From: Acholoe squamosa
Taxonomy: Eukaryota > Annelida > Polychaeta > Phyllodocida > Polynoidae
Assembly: GCA_949317995.1 (NCBI GenBank)
Contig: OX439052.1
Span: 41,288,599-41,352,598 of the forward strand
Direction: 5' to 3'
DNA: 64,000 bases
The translations under genes and the position numbers were made by a program. Positions 10,260 through 22,399 of this stretch are shown piece after piece. Every line of letters begins with the position of its first letter. Positions within the stretch are counted from its first letter, which is position 1. Under the pieces are notes generated by a model. It made no database searches. It was not told where the DNA came from and saw only the letters and a list, made by a program, of their open reading frames with translations.

Positions 10260-12286
10260 TAGTATGACAATACAGAGACCGCCTCTGTTCCCTACTTGAG
10301 AGATGGGAGCGGAGGAGGAGGAATCCAGGGAGGAAGAGACGCCTATGGAGGCGGGTATTGGATCTGGGCCGGCGGAGCAGGTGCGGAGGATACTACGTAC
10401 CACACCTCCCCGATCGTGCCTCATACCTCCGACAACAACACCCCCCAGTCGGAGAGCAAGTTGGAGAAGGTGATAGCATCGCAGGTAGAAGAGAGGGCCG
10501 AGGAGGAAGAGCTCGACTGAGAGGAGGATCAGCTCGAGGGGGAGGCCACGGATTCCGCCATCCGATAACGCCCAGTCTCCTACTCCACCAGCCCGGAACA
10601 GGCGGTCACCCGTCCTGAACCATCGATCCTGAAGGATTTCCGGGTGGTCCTCCGCCGGTAGGTTGCAGAGCCAAGAGGGGATGCAGCCGTCACCGGAGCC
10701 GGAAGAGGTTCGGACCATCACCATGGGGGGCGAGATCCCACAGCTAGACAGGACACCCGGTGAGGCCGCAGGACACGCCGCGCCAATTCATGGAGAGGGG
10801 AGCCCGCCTGTGAGCTGGCAGGAAAGTGGGACCCCCGTCCCGACAGGGGCGTGCACGCAGAACAGAGTCCAGGGAAACCAGAGTACCAGTGTAGGAGAGA
10901 TGAGGAGGAAAGGGAGAGCTATCAGGCTGGAGGCAGGAGAGGAGAGTGGAGTAAGGAGTGCGGAGAGTCTGTGCCGGAGGAAGGTAGGGTGGAGCCTTCA
11001 TGTGCAGAAGGTTGCGATCCCCTGGGAGGCCGGCCGCTCTTCGTCAGCGATGGGCCAAAACAGATACCCTGGGAGCGAGTGGAGAACCCTGACCGCTTGC
11101 AGAAATGGGCGTCCGGACTGGCCCCGTCCCCGGATTTGGGCTATGAATACATAGCGGTGGGCGGCCGGGCTCATGGCTGGACAGAGTTGATTGGTCCCTC
11201 TCTATGGCAAACGCACTACTAAGCCACGACAGTGCAGCGATATACGGGCAGCCAGAGTCAGGGGATGGCCCCTCCCCCACCACCACCACCACCACCCTCG
11301 GCGCATCAGATGGCGGCGGCGTTCTAGCACCCGAGGGGGAGTGGCTCAATGATGAGCGGAGCGGCTCCCATATATCAGCAGGCGTATCCCTGAGGTGCAA
11401 CCGCTAATACCGGGTCCAGGCCTGCGTACGCCACACAGACCAGTCGACCCCCCAGGAGGGCACCTACCACCTACAAAAGTGGGATGCCGGAGCCACAGCC
11501 CAGCACCTCTTCGGGGGAGAGGGATCCTACCCCAGTGCTAAGGCCCGACCTAGAGGACCGAATCAGGAGGATGATTCGGGAAGAGATCGGTCCTGGGGGC
11601 ACTGGTAGCGGCCACCCGACCTCTTATGCAGTGACCCCCCGTAGGACCAGCGAGAGGGGAGCCAGGGGGCAGTTGGATAGTGACCTTGGTGAGGCCGGAC
11701 AAGAGGGAGGCGGAGGCAGCAGGGGACGGCACCTGGAAAAGATAAGGAGCCGGGATGAGGAGGTCATCAGGGAGGAGGGGCTGTGGTTGGGGGAAGTACT
11801 GGTGGGGGACTGAGTACCTGCTGGGAACCCCCCTTCCCTACCCTGAATCCAAGCGTGTCCTCGAGGCGCCAGACAAGACAAGCGAGAGAGAGGGTGACCG
11901 GCCAGAGGGCCCACAAGCGAGAAGTCTCCAGGCAAGAGGATCACAACAGTCCACCTACAGCGCCCTTCTAGAGCCAATCCTGCTTGTGTATATATATATG
12001 TAATCTGTGTTAGCTTGACTGTAATGTTAATTCTATAAATAAGCAAGGGCCCCTTGGTTCTTGCTACCTCATATCATCTGTATGATGTCATACTTACCTT
12101 TTTATACTCTGGTCATCATACCTACCTTGTATTTGGGTTGTTGTAGTAGTTACGGGTGTAGTGGACTAGCCGCCACATGTTGTTAATAAAGTAATACTGG
12201 ATTCCTTGTAATGATAGGGGGCCCATTGTTGGGTTGCTCGCCATTGAATTAGTATTAGCTAATAAAATGTGTATATATAATATAGA
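10260..12286 (+). mobile_element. GC-rich eroded interior of an LTR retroelement
   Basis: This block is far richer in G and C than its surroundings and leads directly into a polypurine tract and an LTR on the same strand, so it is probably the remains of a gag or pol leader. Open frames occur on both strands (for example 10296-10520, 10663-11154 and 11484-11813 on plus). They are low in complexity, rich in Gly, Glu and Arg, and show no reverse transcriptase, integrase or zinc-knuckle motif. A 5' LTR was not found. No protein is claimed. Confidence 0.4.
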
Positions 12287-12301
12287 ATAAGGAGGGAGGG
12301 A
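12287..12301 (+). other. Polypurine tract
   Basis: A 15-base tract, AATAAGGAGGGAGGGA-like with a single T near its start, lies immediately before the TG that opens the LTR. This is the expected plus-strand primer position. Confidence 0.7.
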
Positions 12302-12712
12302 TGTGATGAACATAGATAGTTCATTGTCCGCGGCTCGGTGGTGGCCACCGGACCGGGACGGTAGTTGCATGTCCAGGCCACCATGGGGAGCGCGGGTGGT
12401 GACGTCAGTGTCATGTGACGTCACATATGGGTCTCCAGACTATAAAAGAGCAGATCCGGTGGTTTAGAGTTTAGACGTAATCAGAGACTCATTGGTGGCT
12501 GACACGTAGCTGGTTTCCAGTGTCTGGTAGCTGGCAGCAAGTATGATTAAAGAGGGCAGCCATCTTAATTATAAGCAAATTAAGCAAGTAGTCAGCACAA
12601 GTGATACAAGTAAAAGACAAGTGTTAGTATTAAGGCCAGAACAGTAATAAACACAAGAAGTCGTCAGTTATCAACCTTTATTCTGTCGTTTCGCTTGTTC
12701 TTGGTTATTACA
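12302..12712 (+). mobile_element. 3' (or solo) LTR, 411 bp
   Basis: The sequence opens with TGTGATGAAC and closes with TTATTACA (TG...CA). Inside, in LTR order, are two CRE-like sites (TGACGTCA at about 12400 and GTGACGTCAC at about 12415), a TATA box TATAAAAG at 12441 and a poly(A) signal AATAAA at about 12646. The upstream purine tract supports a 3' LTR. No second copy lies in the window, so the ends rest on the TG/CA rule and context. Confidence 0.7.
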
Positions 12713-13060
12713 GTACTTTCAACTTATATTTGGCGTATAGAAAATAAATTAAGTATATGTCCAATGTGGATAAGGGAGGGGGGAATCCCAGGGGGAAGAT
12801 TTCCAGTGGGGGAATTCCGGTGGAAGATTTCCTGACACCGCAGATAGGCTTGTCCTGCCAGGTACGATACTTTATAACGGGTTGCCCCCATTGCTAAGGT
12901 ACTAGATTTTCTTCTGCTTTTAAAAGGGTAACTTGAGACCGGCTCTTATTCCATAAATACTTGGTATATAGTTAACAGCATAATTATTTTTCTATCAAAA
13001 TGCTACTGTATCCCAAGTGCGTGTATAAATATTGATGACCAGTCACTGGATGAGTGAATA

Positions 13061-13262
13061 ATAGATGTTTAAAGCCATTTTGACAACTAAGGTCATTTTC
13101 ATGGTGAGAACAAAATTACACAATTTTACAGAGGAATGTGTCCGTGCCCATACATATGAGCACCACACACATCCTAGTGGATAGGAAAGAGGAGATATAC
13201 ACCCTTTTAAGTTGGCTAGGGAAATCGGAGCTACTATTGTAAATATGTTTGTGGGAGAGGAA
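13061..13262 (-). repeat. SINE-like dispersed repeat, copy A
   Basis: On the minus strand this matches the copy at 30103-30293 in the same order: the GGGCT...AGCCCACTTAAAAGGGT start, the TGTGTGGTG and TTCCTCTG.AAATTGTGTAA blocks, and the GGCGTTAAACATCTAT end. Two copies in opposite orientation with the same 3' end suggest a SINE or the 3' end of a LINE. Confidence 0.65.
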
Positions 13263-14375
13263 TGCATCAACACTACATCATGGTAGACATATTGGACTGT
13301 ATCAACCCTGCAGGGTCGGCGTGATGGATGAATGTAGGCTTTGTAGGTAGACTCATCAGGGCTGCATACGCTATATGTATGATACGCATGATGCATGACT
13401 GTCCACTGTAAATTTGCTAAAGTGTTAGTTACAACCTTCTTGCACTAAGGTGACAATGTACTATGTGAACAGCTGCAGTCTCATAGAAAGGACTATCCGA
13501 TCACTCTTACACAGATACCTCTTTCTTCTCCTGTTTGCCCACATATGGATTTAGTTTGTCATAAGTTCATGAGCTCTATGTACAGTATCTGAGTTTTGCA
13601 TGACTCTGATTGTTTTCCTCAGTCAACACGATGACCCTAAGACTAGCCAGGAACAAGCAAACAAGAGGTGGATCCACTGGTGCTATGTTTCACAAGGATC
13701 CTGCTGGGTGTAGGCTGATTACCAGCTGAGCGATTTCAAGTTGTCTGCTCCTCAGGCAGCCATATTTATTGCATCCATTGGGTTTATGGCAAGGGCCAGC
13801 TGGCCCCACCTTGACCAATATAGCGTGAGTCTTTGCTGGCTTACAGGAATTCTGCAATAAAGTAGTTCTTTTCTAGTTATGAGACAGGTAAAATTATGGC
13901 AAGGGGAAGAACACAAGAAACATTGTTCTGGAACAAAGGGTCAAAACTTGATCTACCTATGGAAGCTTAGTATGTCCAAATTTAGTTTTAAGTATTTCCC
14001 TCACATAATGATATTTTGGTAAATTTGGTAAATTTGGAGATTTTACTTGCCAGCACTGTGATGAGGCTTGTACAAGACATACTAAAGAAGAGATGGTGTA
14101 TTGACTTTATAGGCTAGGCTACTGTGGGACGTCATTGTTTGATTTTATGCACATTTGTCGGCATGATGGATGTACCAATGCAGTGTTGAAGATCAAGAAA
14201 CCTAGACACCAGCACTGCATAAATCATCTAGTCAATACAAGCTCTCAAAATTTGACTCAAACATTGAACCCCCAGCATGGGTGCTGCATAGAAGTAATAG
14301 TAAAATTAATTTGAGGATTGACAGATCCTTTGCAGCCCAGTAGGACAAAAGCCCACTAGCTAGGGGGATATGGCT
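13263..14375. other. No gene seen
   Basis: Single-copy-looking AT-rich DNA. I see no exon with a consistent reading frame and no clear repeat. Confidence 0.4.
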
Positions 14376-14738
14376 CTGGGACCAATTGAGTGGTGATATG
14401 CAACGATCAATTAATGAAGATGCATCCCTGAAAAACCTAAATGGCATGAATTTGATATACAGGTGGTAACATCTTCACTACTTATTTAATCCAAAGTCTA
14501 AGACCAATGCACCATAAACAATCTTGCCCATTACATGAACTCTTACTTATAAAAAATTTCAAACTTAAGTCATTTAGAATGACTATGTTTACTCATGGGC
14601 ATACATTTTTTTTTATTCATAAATCCATGAGTGTTATTAAATGTATTTATCATGTCAGCCTATAAAGTTATGAACTAAAATATTGCTTACATTGTTTACC
14701 TTTGGTGGTTGAAACGAACAACTTATGTATTATTATGA
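14376..14738 (+). repeat. Dispersed repeat, copy 1 (second copy at 63324)
   Basis: From CTGGGACCAATTGAGTGGTG to GAACAACTTATGTATTAT this matches 63324-63632 almost base for base in the same orientation. The second copy lacks about 50 bp after the TTTAATCCAA block. Its function is unknown; it could be a SINE or an MITE. Confidence 0.75.
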
Positions 14739-15008
14739 TAATATTGTGAAAACGTGTAATCTTAGGCCCTTTTCACCCTTTAACATAGTAAATATAAGTT
14801 AGACACAGGTAAAACTGTGCAAGCAAAGCTCTCTCTAATGCTTTTGCTTTAGCAACACATCCACACAATGGATGTGTGGATGTGTTGCTAATGGTGTGAA
14901 TTATCACCAGAAATATGATGTCTTGTCATCACCATTTACACCCAACACAAGGGGTGTGCTGTTAACTTCCAACATGTGGGTGCAGGGTGTACTAATTGAA
15001 CTAAAGGG

Positions 15009-15163
15009 CCACTTCCATTGCCACCAGTCTATTCCGTCAGTCACGATTCCATCACAATTTTGGACAGTGACAGAATTGTATTCCTTTACCTTTCCGTCAC
15101 AATTTTGAATGGTATTGTGACGGGATCATGAGTGATGGAATAGGGTGATGCCAATGGAAGTGG
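15009..15163. mobile_element. MITE-like inverted-repeat element, about 155 bp
   Basis: The left end CCACTTCCATTGCCACC...CTATTCCGTCA is mirrored by the right end TGATGGAATAGGGTGATGCCAATGGAAGTGG. Related degenerate ends occur at about 30625-30690 and 31025-31095. Confidence 0.65.
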
Positions 15164-15345
15164 GGCTTATGAGAGAGTGGTCACTTATCATCATCAGGGG
15201 AATGCAAGGAAAGAGAAAACTGACTCAGCCACAAGGGCACCAGGTGGGTATCCAATGGGATTCCTTTGCAAGCCTGATGTAGGTACAAGCTTGTTCAGCC
15301 AAAACGAGCCCACATTTGCCCCACCTGACAGCCAATGCAGTCCCT

Positions 15346-15625
15346 TTCACCAACTCACCAGTCCTGAATGACTCTCTTAATCCTGAAGATCTACAGGCTA
15401 CATCAATAATTCCCAGCTAAATTAGTCACTGGGAATGAACTATTCATCAGGAGTCCCATTTAGCCAGTAAAGCATTTATATAACGCTTGGCTTCACCTGA
15501 AGGGTTAGCCTATTGTTACATGAAGCCTTGTAGAGTGCTGGTCATATCAACAGGTGTGCTCTATGTTCAATGTACAGGTAGGTGAGAGACGCCATCACTC
15601 ACCTACCCATGGCCCCCACCCACTG
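15346..15625 (-). other. Orphan copy of the GPCR-family upstream block
   Basis: Three stretches match the region upstream of the GPCR genes in the same order and orientation: ACTCACCAGTCCTGAAT near 15353 (GPCR 3: near 45500), CAAGGGTTAG/GAAGGGTTAGCCTATTGT near 15500 (GPCR 2: 34112; GPCR 3: 45603), and CATATCAACAGGTGTGCTCT near 15543 followed by a GGTGAG...CTCACC palindrome. A receptor should follow at lower coordinates, but none is recognisable between 13.2 and 15.3 kb. This is probably the remnant of a fourth unit of the tandem family. Confidence 0.6.
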
Positions 15626-15869
15626 GGTCTCTGCTTGAATGGCCATCTTGTCAGATACATCCAAGTGTGTGATTAATCCGCAGCCATGTATTAGCCAGAT
15701 TGTGGCTTTTGAAGAAGGCTAGAAGCCAACCCTTTTGCTTTAAAGGTTCTTTATTCTTTATTTTAGTATATATTAGATGAATAAGATTAAAACAATACGT
15801 ATATAGGAATGACGAATTTTGTGTATCGAATGTTTGTATTGACATCGAGAGCCGGTCATATTTCCCTCG

Positions 15870-17700
15870 AGTGAGTTATACTTTCAATGCTAAAATAGGC
15901 CCATGTCGACCAAAACTAAAACAGCTATAACATTCATGTAACTCGAGAACTTTCAGTACGGGGGACGCCATGACACCTTGCTCAACTGCGGACTTCGGTT
16001 TGTCAATGCACCGCAGAAAATATAGTTCTGATCCAAAAATCAATCATCTTACGATTAACTGACACTTTCATAAATTTTCAATTCAAAATAATTTTTATTT
16101 GCACTAAAATAGAATTTATGAGGGTAGTTTAGCACTTACAGGAAAGATTTTTAGTTTAAATCTACCGCACATCATTGCCAGCATACAACCGTCCCATATT
16201 CTCATTCAGTTCTATACTGAGTAGCGCCCATAGACTTATCAGTACGTGAACAAAGCTAAAACTAAATAATTTCTCCTGGGCTTAATATTTCGAATTTCTG
16301 GGTGGGGATTGCGCCAAATATTAGTTTAACTATTCTAGTTTTTAGCCTCTTAAGGATTTTTAGGGGGTTGAAGCCTAAAATGTCAAACAAAAAATAAAGC
16401 ATTTTGATGTCTGGCCGTATCAGTCATTTCCATATACTTTCAATGCTAAAATAGGCCCATGTAGACCACAAGTAAATGAGCTGTCATTAAATAAATCCTG
16501 AATACTTTTTAATGGGAATATGATGGGAACGAAGTAAAATATCCCAAGTTTAATGTGTATTAACCTCAGTGCTGAGATGTAGGCCTAACTAGCTTAAAAA
16601 AATTCGTATATTAAGTGTTCCATTCAGTGCTTCTACCGGTACAGTCCCCATAGACTTATCATTACGTGAACAAAGCTAAAACTAAATAATTTCTCCTGGG
16701 CTTAATATTTCGAATTTCTGGGTGGGGATTGCGCCAAATATTAGTTTAACTATTCTAGTTCTTAGCCTCTTAAGGATCTTTAGGGGGTTGAAGCCTAAGA
16801 TGTCAAAAAAAAAAAAAAGCATTTTGATGTCTGGCCGTATCAGTCATTTCCATATACTTTCAATGCTAAAATAGGCCCATGTCGACCAAAACTAAATGAG
16901 CTGTCATTAAATAAATCCTGAATACTTTTTAATGGGAGTACGATGGTAAACAAGTAAAATAACTCAAGTTTACTATGTATTAGTCTCAGTGCTGAAAATT
17001 AGGCCTAACCCCCCAATACAAAAATTATTCTGTAGGTGCGCCTTATAGCTGTCCCCATAGACTTATCATTACGTGAACAAAGCTAAAACTAAATAATTTC
17101 TCCTGGGCTTAATATTTCGAATTTCTTGGTGGGGATTGCGCCAAATATTAGTTTAACTATTCTAGTTTTTAGCCTCTTAAGGATTTTTAGGGGGTTGAAG
17201 CCTAAGATGTCAAAAAAAAAATAAAGCATTTTGATGTCTGGCCGTATCAGTCATTTCCATATACTTTCAATGCTAAAATAGGCCAATGTCGACCAAAACT
17301 AAAACAGCTATAACATATTAACCACTGCATACTTTTTAATAGGAATATGATGGGAACGAAGTAAAATATCCCAAGTTTAATGTGTATTAACCTCAGTGCT
17401 GAGATGTAGGCCTAACTAGCTTAAAAAAATTCGAATATTAAGTGTTCCATTCAGTGCTTCTACCGGTACAGTCCCCATAGACTTATCATTACGTGAACAA
17501 AGCTAAAACTAAATAATTTCTCCTGGGCTTAATATTTCGAATTTCTGGGTGGGGATTGCGCCAAATATTAGTTTAACTATTCTAGTTTTTAGCCTCTTAA
17601 GGATTTTTAGGGGGTTGAAGCCTAAAATGTCAAACAAAAAATCAAGCATTTTGATGTCTGGCCGTGACATTGCTCCCATAGAGATTGCACTGAGGCTCAG
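15870..17700. repeat. Tandem array, about 420-bp unit, four copies
   Basis: CCCATAGACTTATCA recurs at 16227, 16647, 17054 and 17474 (steps 420, 407, 420). Each unit continues through the TTCTCCTGGGCTTAATATTTCG and TTTAGGGGGTTGAAGCCTAA blocks to GATGTCTGGCCGTATCAG and CTTTCAATGCTAAAATAGGCC. The array starts with a partial unit at about 15882. The second and fourth spacers are nearly identical (TTCCATTCAGTGCTTCTACCGGTACAG), which suggests a higher-order two-unit repeat. No coding role is seen. Confidence 0.9.
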
Positions 17701-17954
17701 ATCAGCGGTACATTATTTGCAGTTTAAATTTTTATTTGAACCTTTTATGGGAAATTACACCACTCTCATGGTAGATTTCATCATTTTACAGTGCTTGGGG
17801 GGGTTATTTTTTTGTTTTTGTCAAAATTAAGCCGGAAAATAATTAAATTCGTTGCCTTGACCCAGATTTTCACCGATCAGCTGATCGCCTACACTTGCCA
17901 TACATATAACTTAATCTCCGAGCAGATGTTTTATCTTAAGCATTGCCAGCATAC

Positions 17955-18042
17955 AACCTACTGCATTTTTAGGATTTTTAGGGGGTTGAAGCCTAAAATG
18001 TCAAACAAAATATAAAGCATTTTGATGTCTGGCCGTATCAGC
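17955..18042. repeat. Detached fragment of the 420-bp repeat
   Basis: TTTAGGGGGTTGAAGCCTAAAATG and the GATGTCTGGCCGTATCAG block recur here, separated from the main array by about 290 bp of unrelated sequence. Confidence 0.8.
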
Positions 18043-19114
18043 ATTATTTCTTGCTTCTTGGGTAGAATTTCTATACGAAGCCATAGTTAGCAGACGACGC
18101 AAGTAGTCCCTTGCCAACCGGAAATGGGTTTGTTTCCTGCGCCCCGTGATGAGACTAGGTCAGCCACACGTCGAGCAAGGAATGGCCGGACTGGGTGGGT
18201 CCCGAATCGTATCGATGTTGAAAATCAATGGATTCTTATTTATTTTGAAGAAAATGGAGGAATTTGGCATGGCATGTTCATATAGGATATCTAACAATGT
18301 TTTCCTGTGAATAACTCCACCAGGCTCCATTGAAATCTATGCTAATGAGGTCTGCAAACATCAGGTATGTGGGAAAAAAAAATTCAAATGCTGGATATAG
18401 ATTCCTGCGCCGAGTGATGAGGCCGGAAGGAGGGGTAATACAGTCGAAATGTCAAATAACTTTTTGGCAAATACGAATCCATATATCGTAATAATCACAA
18501 TATGCTTTACCGTGCGTTAGTCTATGGGAGTCCAGAATCTTACTAAACATGTAAAAATAAAATTCTTTCCCTATTCAAAAATGCGAATCAATTTTAGTTC
18601 AATTCCAGAAGCGACCTTGGCATAAGGGATTCCAAGATTGGAGGTGCACATAGGCTTTAATCACTCACCCTTGCTAAAGACTTGGTATGACAAAAAAAAT
18701 CCATACCTCAAAGAGATTAATAATTAAATATTGCCCCATTTATCATGAAATAATACTATTGTAGCCTCCCCGTAGATGCACAATACAGCATGTATAGTTA
18801 ACACACTTTATTTCCTGTCACACCATGTCCACACTATCAAATCTTTTTGACAAACCTAATGCACATATTTGTGAAGGAAGAAACTTGGCTGATGTCGTCA
18901 AGTCAACTCCCTCACAGCACTTGGGCAGCTTTATAGAACTCTCAGGAGCCCTTTTCTCAACATGGAACAACTACATTAATCACTATGTTTTAAAACAATC
19001 CTGATTGTAGTGGGTGGTGATAGGCCTTCGGCTGCTGAATTTCAGAATACAATTTGGCACTCAGACAGCAACCTGTTTCCGCTGACCACTCTACACTATC
19101 AACCTTTCGTTGCT
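18043..19114. other. No gene seen
   Basis: Mixed sequence without a supported exon, RNA gene or obvious repeat. Confidence 0.4.
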
Positions 19115-19355
19115 AGGGTAAGTTGTCCCTGACTCGACCACAGGGCATGTTGGTACCATATGTCGACCACCCCAGATCAATTTCTCTGATGTATCATAGG
19201 AAAACCAATTGACTGTATCTCATTAACAACAATAGATAAACCTTGCCCCTGCCCAAAGCAGTACTCATAGATGGTGAAAATAACTTATGGTGGATGGGTG
19301 CTTGACTTAAGGTATGCCAACAAGTCTAGTAGTCGAGTCAGGGGTGACTTACCCT
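19115..19355. mobile_element. MITE-like element with 24-bp terminal inverted repeats
   Basis: AGGGTAAGTTGTCCCTGACTC at the left is mirrored at 19332-19355, with about three mismatches over 24 bp. The length is about 241 bp and no ORF is present. Confidence 0.65.
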
Positions 19356-19936
19356 ATAGGGCTTAATCGGGAGGTCCAGTATACACATCAATGAAAGTTC
19401 AAATCTCAAAGGCTCTTACAATGGCTGTGTAGATTCCATATTGTTCGATTGCATGAAGTGCCAGGAACAAGATCATAACTACAAGTACGTTGATGTACGC
19501 AGTATCTTTAACCCTCTTTCTCTGTGTATGTTGTTCATATAATATATTGTATTGGAGCATCCTGTCTGTTTGTCTACTCAAAGCATGACAGTATATCAAT
19601 CACTGCCTCGAAGAAGAGGGATAGAAGAGCTGTGGAGCACTATTTAAATTTGCATACAAGCTGTGGAGCACTATTTTAATTTGCGTATTATTAAGACACC
19701 AATGTTGTATGAATAACATATTTTTCACCAATGCAAAATAATCATATTTGATGCAATAGAAAATGATAAACTTTTCTGCCAAGTTGATGCGACAGTTTCA
19801 GCACCAGATTTGAATGAGTGAAAGTCCTCTTAGACCATTGAGCACCCTCATTGTTTCCATGATCCGTGTGGGAGGTTTTTGTCAAAGCACTTGCTTGTTG
19901 TAGAGTCCTGAGGCCACATGAGCATTCCTTGACCAT

Positions 19937-20181
19937 CAGGGGTGACGGAAGCTACATGACTCAGGGGGTGGGCTGACATGGGCCAAGTGGGGTGCGTCAA
20001 CAATTTTCATCACAGCAAGTGAAAGACTTTAATATTTTTAGAGGGTTTAGTGGCATGCCCCCCCCAAGGAGAATTTGATCCTGCTATTTTGGACAAAAGT
20101 GTATATAGGTTTTGAAATTTTGTTGGGGGGGGGCAAAATATAGATTGGCGGGCCATGACCTCCCCTATTCCGACACCCCTG
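19937..20181. mobile_element. hAT-like MITE
   Basis: The left end CAGGGGTGACGGAA is mirrored by TTCCGACACCCCTG at the right (13 of 14). CAGGGGTG...CGGAA ends are typical of non-autonomous hAT elements. The interior has C and G runs and no transposase. No clean 8-bp target duplication was found. Confidence 0.6.
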
Positions 20182-20244
20182 CTTTGTGAATTGTCTAACA
20201 CTTTGATGATATTTGCCATGGCTGCATCTTGAAAGGTCTCTGCA

Positions 20245-22168
20245 TCAGTTCTGGGGTGGATTTTCTCCCGCTATGGCACATGGTGGCTGGGGGATATATG
20301 CCAAGCCATGAATGTCATTCCAGTCCCTAAACAATAAGAAATAGAATGTTATCAGTAGAAGTGACTGCATGATAAGCCATTTCCTAGGGACTGGTGATTA
20401 GTTATCTACAGGGACGATGGTGAGTTTGAGGAGGGGGTTTAAAAACTGTTGACTATAGTCAAAGAGGGCCATTAAAACTTTCCCTGCCTCTGGTCCATCA
20501 GGGATGGGGAAGAAATGTTGACTGCATCATCAGAAAAACTCACCACCCAAAGTTGATAAATAATGACCACTCTCTTACTTATATGCAACAACCCTGGTGC
20601 ATTCATGTATCCTGCAAAACCTGAGGGATTGATGTACACTCTTGGGGGTCAGCCATGATGCACAAAATTTATGACTTTGAAGAACTTAGGTTTTGAATTT
20701 TTCTTTGAATTCGACACAGGTAAAAAAATTCAATCTGATAAATCACCCCCGGGAAATCACCATTAATGAATAAAAGTAGATTCTCATGCTTTGTCTATAT
20801 ATCTTAATAAAAAGAAAAAATTCTTACATAAGGATATTTTCGCTCAGTATATCAATGACCACCGGAGTGACACTGTTGATGTTGAAGCGGAGAACACCAC
20901 GGAAGGCTGTGTGGAACTTGGGCATGAGGCAGTTCTGGAGGATGGGAAAAATGGTGCTGGTAAGGTGCCACACTAGTAATCCAACTTGTTGATGGTGAAT
21001 AGTGAAGGTAGCCATTTTATGAGCCTGCAATTGAGAAAGAACATTTATTTGTCATATGAATCTTATGGTTTTGTAAATTCTAGGGGTCCCCATCTCACAA
21101 TAAAGTACCCATTCTGAATAACAAGGATATAATGTTGTTTTTCATCAACTATTTATGTGTCTAGATTTTTACTTTATAAAGCACTAACTTGATGTTAAGT
21201 GAGTGCCTGTCTTGGATAGACTTCTGGAAATCGCTTTTCGCCAGTTTAGTATTTATGCAGATACAGTATGTATCACTATAAATTCTAATTTTCTTGTAAA
21301 TATGACTCACCTGTGAAGATATTATGACCATGTGTATGGTCAGTAGAGAGTAGACAGCATACAGAATGGCCATAGTTTTTGTCAGTATGTGCTGTCTTTT
21401 CTCGATGTTCCTTAATGTTGAGTTCATCTGTTGTGGGAATACTTTTCGCTGCTTATGCATGATGAGACCAAGGATGATGTAATTTCCGATTGTAAGGGCA
21501 CTGATGATCAAATAAGGATAGACTAAGAGGATATCTACATCGTCATTGTTCAACAGCAAGGAGTATGCACAAATCGGCATACTCAATGTTGCAGCAGAGC
21601 CAAGTGTGAATATCAAGCTGAATATTGCTAATGTTCCACTCCAAATCAGAATCTGACAGATCAGAGTTCGTTGTAAGGTCAGATATTTAGCGTATTTGAA
21701 GCGGGAAGTGAGACAGATGAGTCGGTCAATTGAGATCATATAGAGAGTGATTATATTCACATAGGATGAAACCACAAATAACAACTCATTGAAAATGCAG
21801 AAACCAATCCATTTTACAGTTCCCTTGAATGAGATTGCAAAAACAGAGAATACCGAGAGTAGAGCATTGAGAATTCCAGTCACAGAAAGGTTAGCCAACA
21901 AGTAACATGTCGGGTTCTGTAGCATTTCATAACGGCTCACAGCAATTATGACCAGGAGATTACTGCATAATCCAACCAGTGACTCGATCCAGCGCAACAG
22001 ATAAAAGTAGACCCCAGTTTTTCTGTCGTGACTGATGCCAGCTATCATAGTAGTAAAGTCCAGTGAATGCGATGTTGTATCTAACAGTGCATCAGTTTGT
22101 ATATATTTGCCATTCAAGGTACTCATAATCAGAGTAGTGTTCTCCATTGGACCTGAGGTAAAATCCAT
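20245..22168 (-). CDS. Class A (rhodopsin-like) GPCR, paralogue 1, three coding exons
   Basis: Exons, read on the minus strand: 22168-21311 (ATG to donor CAG|GTGAGT, phase 0), 21024-20828 (acceptor TTGCAG, donor CTTAT|GTAAGA, phase 2) and 20326-20245 (acceptor TTTAG, stop TGA). The predicted product is 378 residues. The N-terminus has about 65 residues with N-x-S/T sites. TM1 carries the N of the GN motif, TM3 ends in IDRL in place of DRY, and Cys is present before TM3 and in the second extracellular loop, consistent with the class A disulphide. TM6 lies at the end of exon 1, TM7 and helix 8 are in exon 2, and exon 3 encodes a tail with DWNDIHGLAYI and PPC. Departures from class A: the TM2 Asp is Gly (LSVTG), there is no CWxP in TM6, and NPxxY is replaced by FPILQ. 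The ligand is unknown; an orphan peptide-type or chemoreceptor role is possible. Exons follow from splice consensus and match to the two paralogues. Confidence 0.85.
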
Positions 22169-22399
22169 TGTAATTGGTTACTCCAATATTAGGCCCAGTC
22201 TTTTTTTTCGTCTGTATGTTCTCCTTATCGTGTTAGAATGAGAATGGGTAGCTCACCATTCAAATACCTGAGTTTATAGATGTTCTATCAAGGGGTTATA
22301 CTGATCATGGCTGTCTCCTGACTGAGATATGCATTCTGTCGAGGGGCTATCCTGACTCATCATGGCTCTCTCCTGCCTAAGATCTCTAAGTGATGTAAG

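Noticed and set aside
10230..11813. Several GC-rich open frames as genes
   Set aside because: They overlap on both strands, are low in complexity, and high GC lengthens chance frames.
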